A stretch of DNA of 34,460 nucleotides from Candidatus Wallbacteria bacterium. Its GTDB lineage: Bacteria; Muiribacteriota; JAQTZZ01. This document shows positions 32,355-34,460 of the stretch, in pieces. The notes under the pieces are model-generated. The model saw nothing but the letters and a program-made list of their open reading frames with translations, did not search any database and was not told where the DNA came from. Positions within the stretch are counted from its first letter, which is position 1. Each line of letters opens with the position of its first letter. The translations under genes were made by a program, and so were the position numbers. The DNA is taken from positions 1-34,460 of the forward strand of contig JAQTZZ010000042.1 of NCBI GenBank assembly GCA_028687545.1. The letters run 5' to 3'.

Positions 32355-33443
32355 ATGAAAATCACTAAAATCAGGACCGGCTTGCTGACAATCGGATTGA
32401 AGAAGCCTTTCAAAACCGCACTCAGGACTGCAAACTCACTGACAACAGTGATCGTAGCCATAGATACTGATGCGGGCGTCACTGGCTATGGAGAAGGTTC
32501 GCCCTCTGGCTCGGTGACAGGCGATTCGCTGGGCGGGATTCAGGGAGCGATCAGGGAATACTTTGCACCCAGGCTCATGGGGAAGCCAATCGAGAATCTG
32601 GAGGAGAATCTCTGCCTACTGGATGCCGCCTGCATCGGCAACAGCAACGCCAAAGCAGCCTGCGACATAGCTTTACACGATTTATACGGGAAGCTGCATC
32701 AAATTCCTCTCTACAAACTGTTCGGAGGATTCAGAAAGGATTTCCAGACAGACCTTACGATCAGCGTGAATGATCCGGAGGAAATGGTGGCAGACAGCCT
32801 TTCTGCAGTGCAGCAGGGCTTCAGTGTCATCAAGCTCAAGGTGGGCAAAGACCCTGAGCTGGACATCCGGAGAATCAGGTCCATCAGGGAAGCTGTTGGA
32901 GCAGGAATCGTGATCAGGGTGGATGCCAACCAGGGCTGGACCCCTAAAGAGGCGGTCAGCATTCTGCGAAAGCTTGATCAAGCGGGGCTTGGCATAGAGC
33001 TGGTGGAGCAACCCGTGCCTGCCTTAGACCTCGAGGGCCTGAAAATGGTCACAGACAGTTCTCCGATTCCTGTGATGGCTGATGAGAGTGTACACTCAGT
33101 CAGGGACGCGATCGGAATCGTGACTGCCAAGGCAGCGGATTTCGTCAATATCAAGCTGATGAAGTGCGGAGGTTTGCATGGAGCACTCAGAATCTGCGCA
33201 GTAGCTGAGGCTTATAAAATGGAATGCATGCTTGGCTGCATGCTGGAGAGCAAGCTTAGTGTAACAGCAGCCGGCCATCTGGCCGGCGGAAAAAGTATTG
33301 TGACCAGATTCGATCTGGACGGCCCTTCTCTGTGCAGTTCAGACCCGATTGAAGGCGGGCTTGTAATCAATGGACCAAAACTGACTCTACCCGATGCTCC
33401 GGGGCTTGGTATAAGTGGAGTTCAGGGTGTCAGGTGGGAGTAA
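32355..33443 (+). CDS. L-Ala-D/L-Glu (dipeptide) epimerase, enolase superfamily
   Basis: ATG 32355, six bases after TTGGAG, is preferred to the in-frame TTG at 32343, which would lie inside that ribosome binding site. The 362-residue product has the MLE/enolase fold: KLK with catalytic K162, metal ligands D190, E218 (VEQP) and D243 (ADES), catalytic K267 (NIKLMKCGG), and FDLD (D320, D322), the DXD motif that binds the dipeptide in L-Ala-D/L-Glu epimerases. It converts L-Ala-D-Glu from murein into L-Ala-L-Glu, which can then be hydrolysed. With the NlpC/P60 enzyme it suggests murein peptide recycling. Symbols used elsewhere are ycjG and ykfB. Confidence 0.92.
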   Translation: MKITKIRTGLLTIGLKKPFKTALRTANSLTTVIVAIDTDAGVTGYGEGSPSGSVTGDSLGGIQGAIREYFAPRLMGKPIENLEENLCLLDAACIGNSNAKAACDIALHDLYGKLHQIPLYKLFGGFRKDFQTDLTISVNDPEEMVADSLSAVQQGFSVIKLKVGKDPELDIRRIRSIREAVGAGIVIRVDANQGWTPKEAVSILRKLDQAGLGIELVEQPVPALDLEGLKMVTDSSPIPVMADESVHSVRDAIGIVTAKAADFVNIKLMKCGGLHGALRICAVAEAYKMECMLGCMLESKLSVTAAGHLAGGKSIVTRFDLDGPSLCSSDPIEGGLVINGPKLTLPDAPGLGISGVQGVRWE

Positions 33444-33463
33444 TTCTTAATAACTCGACTTTT

Positions 33464-33628
33464 GCAAATTTTCCATATCATGCCGCTGAAACCCTTGTGG
33501 GGTGGCCAGGCGTAACTTATTTCTCGATCTGAGCTTTGCGAAGGAGAGAAAAAGTTATGCCAGGACAGGACCCGCCACAAATCAAGGTTTTTTAAATAAA
33601 TATCTGGCTGCACACCATAAAAATTTGC
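33464..33628. repeat. Long imperfect inverted repeat in the epimerase-C1 gap
   Basis: Three paired blocks occur in the correct nested order: GCAAATTTT (33464-33472) with AAAATTTGC (33620-33628); AAACCCTTGTGG near 33489-33500 with CCACAAATCAAGGTTT (33575-33590); and CCAGGCGTAACTTATTTCTC (33506-33525) with 33544-33564 allowing a few mismatches. The apex loop is about 18 bases. It fills most of the 273-base gap. It may be a degenerate MITE or a structured transcript end; no open frame of note lies in it. Confidence 0.55.
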
Positions 33629-33660
33629 CAAACTCAATTTAATAAGTTGCATTTTCTGCT

Positions 33661-33687
33661 TTGAAAAACCCTGATTACCGGTATAAT
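33661..33687 (+). promoter_or_regulatory. Possible promoter of the second C1-family gene
   Basis: A perfect TATAAT lies at 33682-33687, with TTGAAA at 33661-33666 (15-base spacer, shorter than ideal). The block CCGGTATAATGAA resembles that before the C1-family gene at 26512. The start codon follows 29 bases later after GAGGAAAG. Confidence 0.5.
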
Positions 33688-33716
33688 GAATTTATCAGTT
33701 AAGTGCCGAGGAAAGC

Positions 33717-34460
33717 ATGTTTAAAAATTCAGTCCTGATTCTGTTTTTTCCGGTACTCCTTTATGCAATGGAAAATCCAGCTGTAAACCTTACCGCCCGT
33801 TTTAATGCAGCCAGGGAACTGTTTAGGATTGAAAAGGCTACTTATACAGTTTCTGCTGCAGCGGCATCCAGTGGAACCGTCAGTCTGGCAGGCCTTGTGT
33901 TTCCGGAAAGAATCAGCAGATCGTCTGTTTTAAGGCTGGACAGCTCGGAAATTCAGCTTCCAGCAAAATTTGACTGGCGGGAATTCCACTGTGTGAGTGC
34001 AGTCAAGGATCAGAAAAGCAGCTGCTTCGGCTGCTGGTCTTTTACGCTCTGCGGAATGCTGGAATCTCAAATTCTGATGAAGGACTCGATTGAAGTCGAT
34101 CTTTCAGAGCAGGATCTGATAAATTGCAACCAGAACGGTTACAACTGCAGGAATGGCGGATTTCTGGATGCAGCAAAAAATTTCCTCGACGGAGCTGCCC
34201 TTGAACAGGACTGCCCATACCTTGACGCAGATGGGGAATGCCGGAAGGATCTGCAGAGACCTTATAAGATCAGAGACTGGAAATACCTGAGCCTGAGTCT
34301 CAATTCACCGCCACAGGTTGAAGTGATCAAGCAGGCTATCATGCAATACGGACCTGTAGGCTGCGGTGTGGGGCAGACGACACCTTTGGATTTTACAGCG
34401 GCGGTGTTTACAATCACGAAACCCTGCCCATGGTCAAACCTAATCACGCAGTGATGCTGG
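33717..34460 (+). CDS. Secreted papain-family (C1) peptidase, frameshifted and cut by the window end
   Basis: The protein starts MFKNSVLILFFPVLLYA, a signal peptide, and has a propeptide-like part and a C1 domain from about residue 81 (LPAKFDWREF). Q99 and C106 (in SSCFGCWSF) fit the oxyanion and catalytic positions, with one extra residue between them; LSEQDLINC is conserved. At 34391-34394 (GATTTTAC) the frame breaks: the annotated frame stops at 34454, whereas the -1 frame continues with FYSGGVYNHE and PNHAVML, the expected catalytic-His region. One extra T would restore it. It may be a sequencing error, a true frameshift or, less likely, slippage. The 3' end is beyond the window. Confidence 0.85.

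Noticed and set aside
34388-34396. Programmed -1 ribosomal frameshift
   Set aside because: A T4 run gives a possible slip, but there is no clear slippery heptamer with a downstream stimulatory structure inside the window, and a missing T is simpler.

Overview
The window is bacterial chromosome from a diderm (Gram-negative type) organism, probably a poorly sampled lineage; the phylum cannot be fixed from the sequence alone. Evidence for an outer membrane is the TolC-type outer-membrane factor, two periplasmic adaptor proteins and a lipoprotein substrate-binding protein. Ribosomal proteins S14, L36, S4 and L24 are the zinc (Cys-motif) versions, and nearly every gene in the first half has a strong GGAGG-type ribosome binding site.

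Region 1 (1-15766) is a fused S10-spc-alpha supercluster, all on the + strand: end of tuf, rpsJ, rplC, rplD, rplW, rplB, rpsS, rplV, rpsC, rplP, rpmC, rpsQ, rplN, rplX, rplE, rpsZ, rpsH, rplF, rplR, rpsE, rpmD, rplO, secY, adk, infA, rpmJ, rpsM, rpsK, rpsD, rpoA, rplQ and a lone ecfA-like ATPase. Gaps are otherwise very short, so three longer, structured gaps stand out: rplR-rpsE (three hairpins), adk-infA (two 29-bp repeats and a hairpin next to the infA ribosome binding site) and infA-rpmJ (three 15-bp TTGAC repeats with a promoter-like match).

Region 2 (15829-23698) is an efflux block behind a promoter-like sequence: MacB-type permease, MacA-type adaptor, ABC ATPase, TolC-type channel, MarR regulator, EmrA-type adaptor and EmrB-type MFS exporter. 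One outer-membrane channel and one regulator appear to serve both an ATP-driven and a proton-driven pump.

Region 3 (23699-34460) is accessory and mostly extracytoplasmic. It holds a secreted lectin-like protein with a His/Asp/Trp/Arg tail, a peptide-binding lipoprotein on the - strand, two secreted papain-family (C1) proteins (the second frameshifted and cut by the window end), a DUF819 membrane protein, a secreted NlpC/P60 peptidase, a large tetrad-repeat secreted protein and an L-Ala-D/L-Glu epimerase. Peptide-binding protein, DUF819, NlpC/P60 and epimerase together suggest salvage of murein peptides. The most unusual items are the tetrad-repeat protein (30426-32135), which has a Pro-Asn rod, 19 GXXX tetrads, 19 small-aromatic-X-X tetrads and a C-terminal beta domain, and a 110-bp inverted-repeat element (24571-24680) that supplies the stop codons of both converging genes. 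No tRNA, rRNA, CRISPR array or transposase was seen, and no gene-free stretch exceeds 300 bases.
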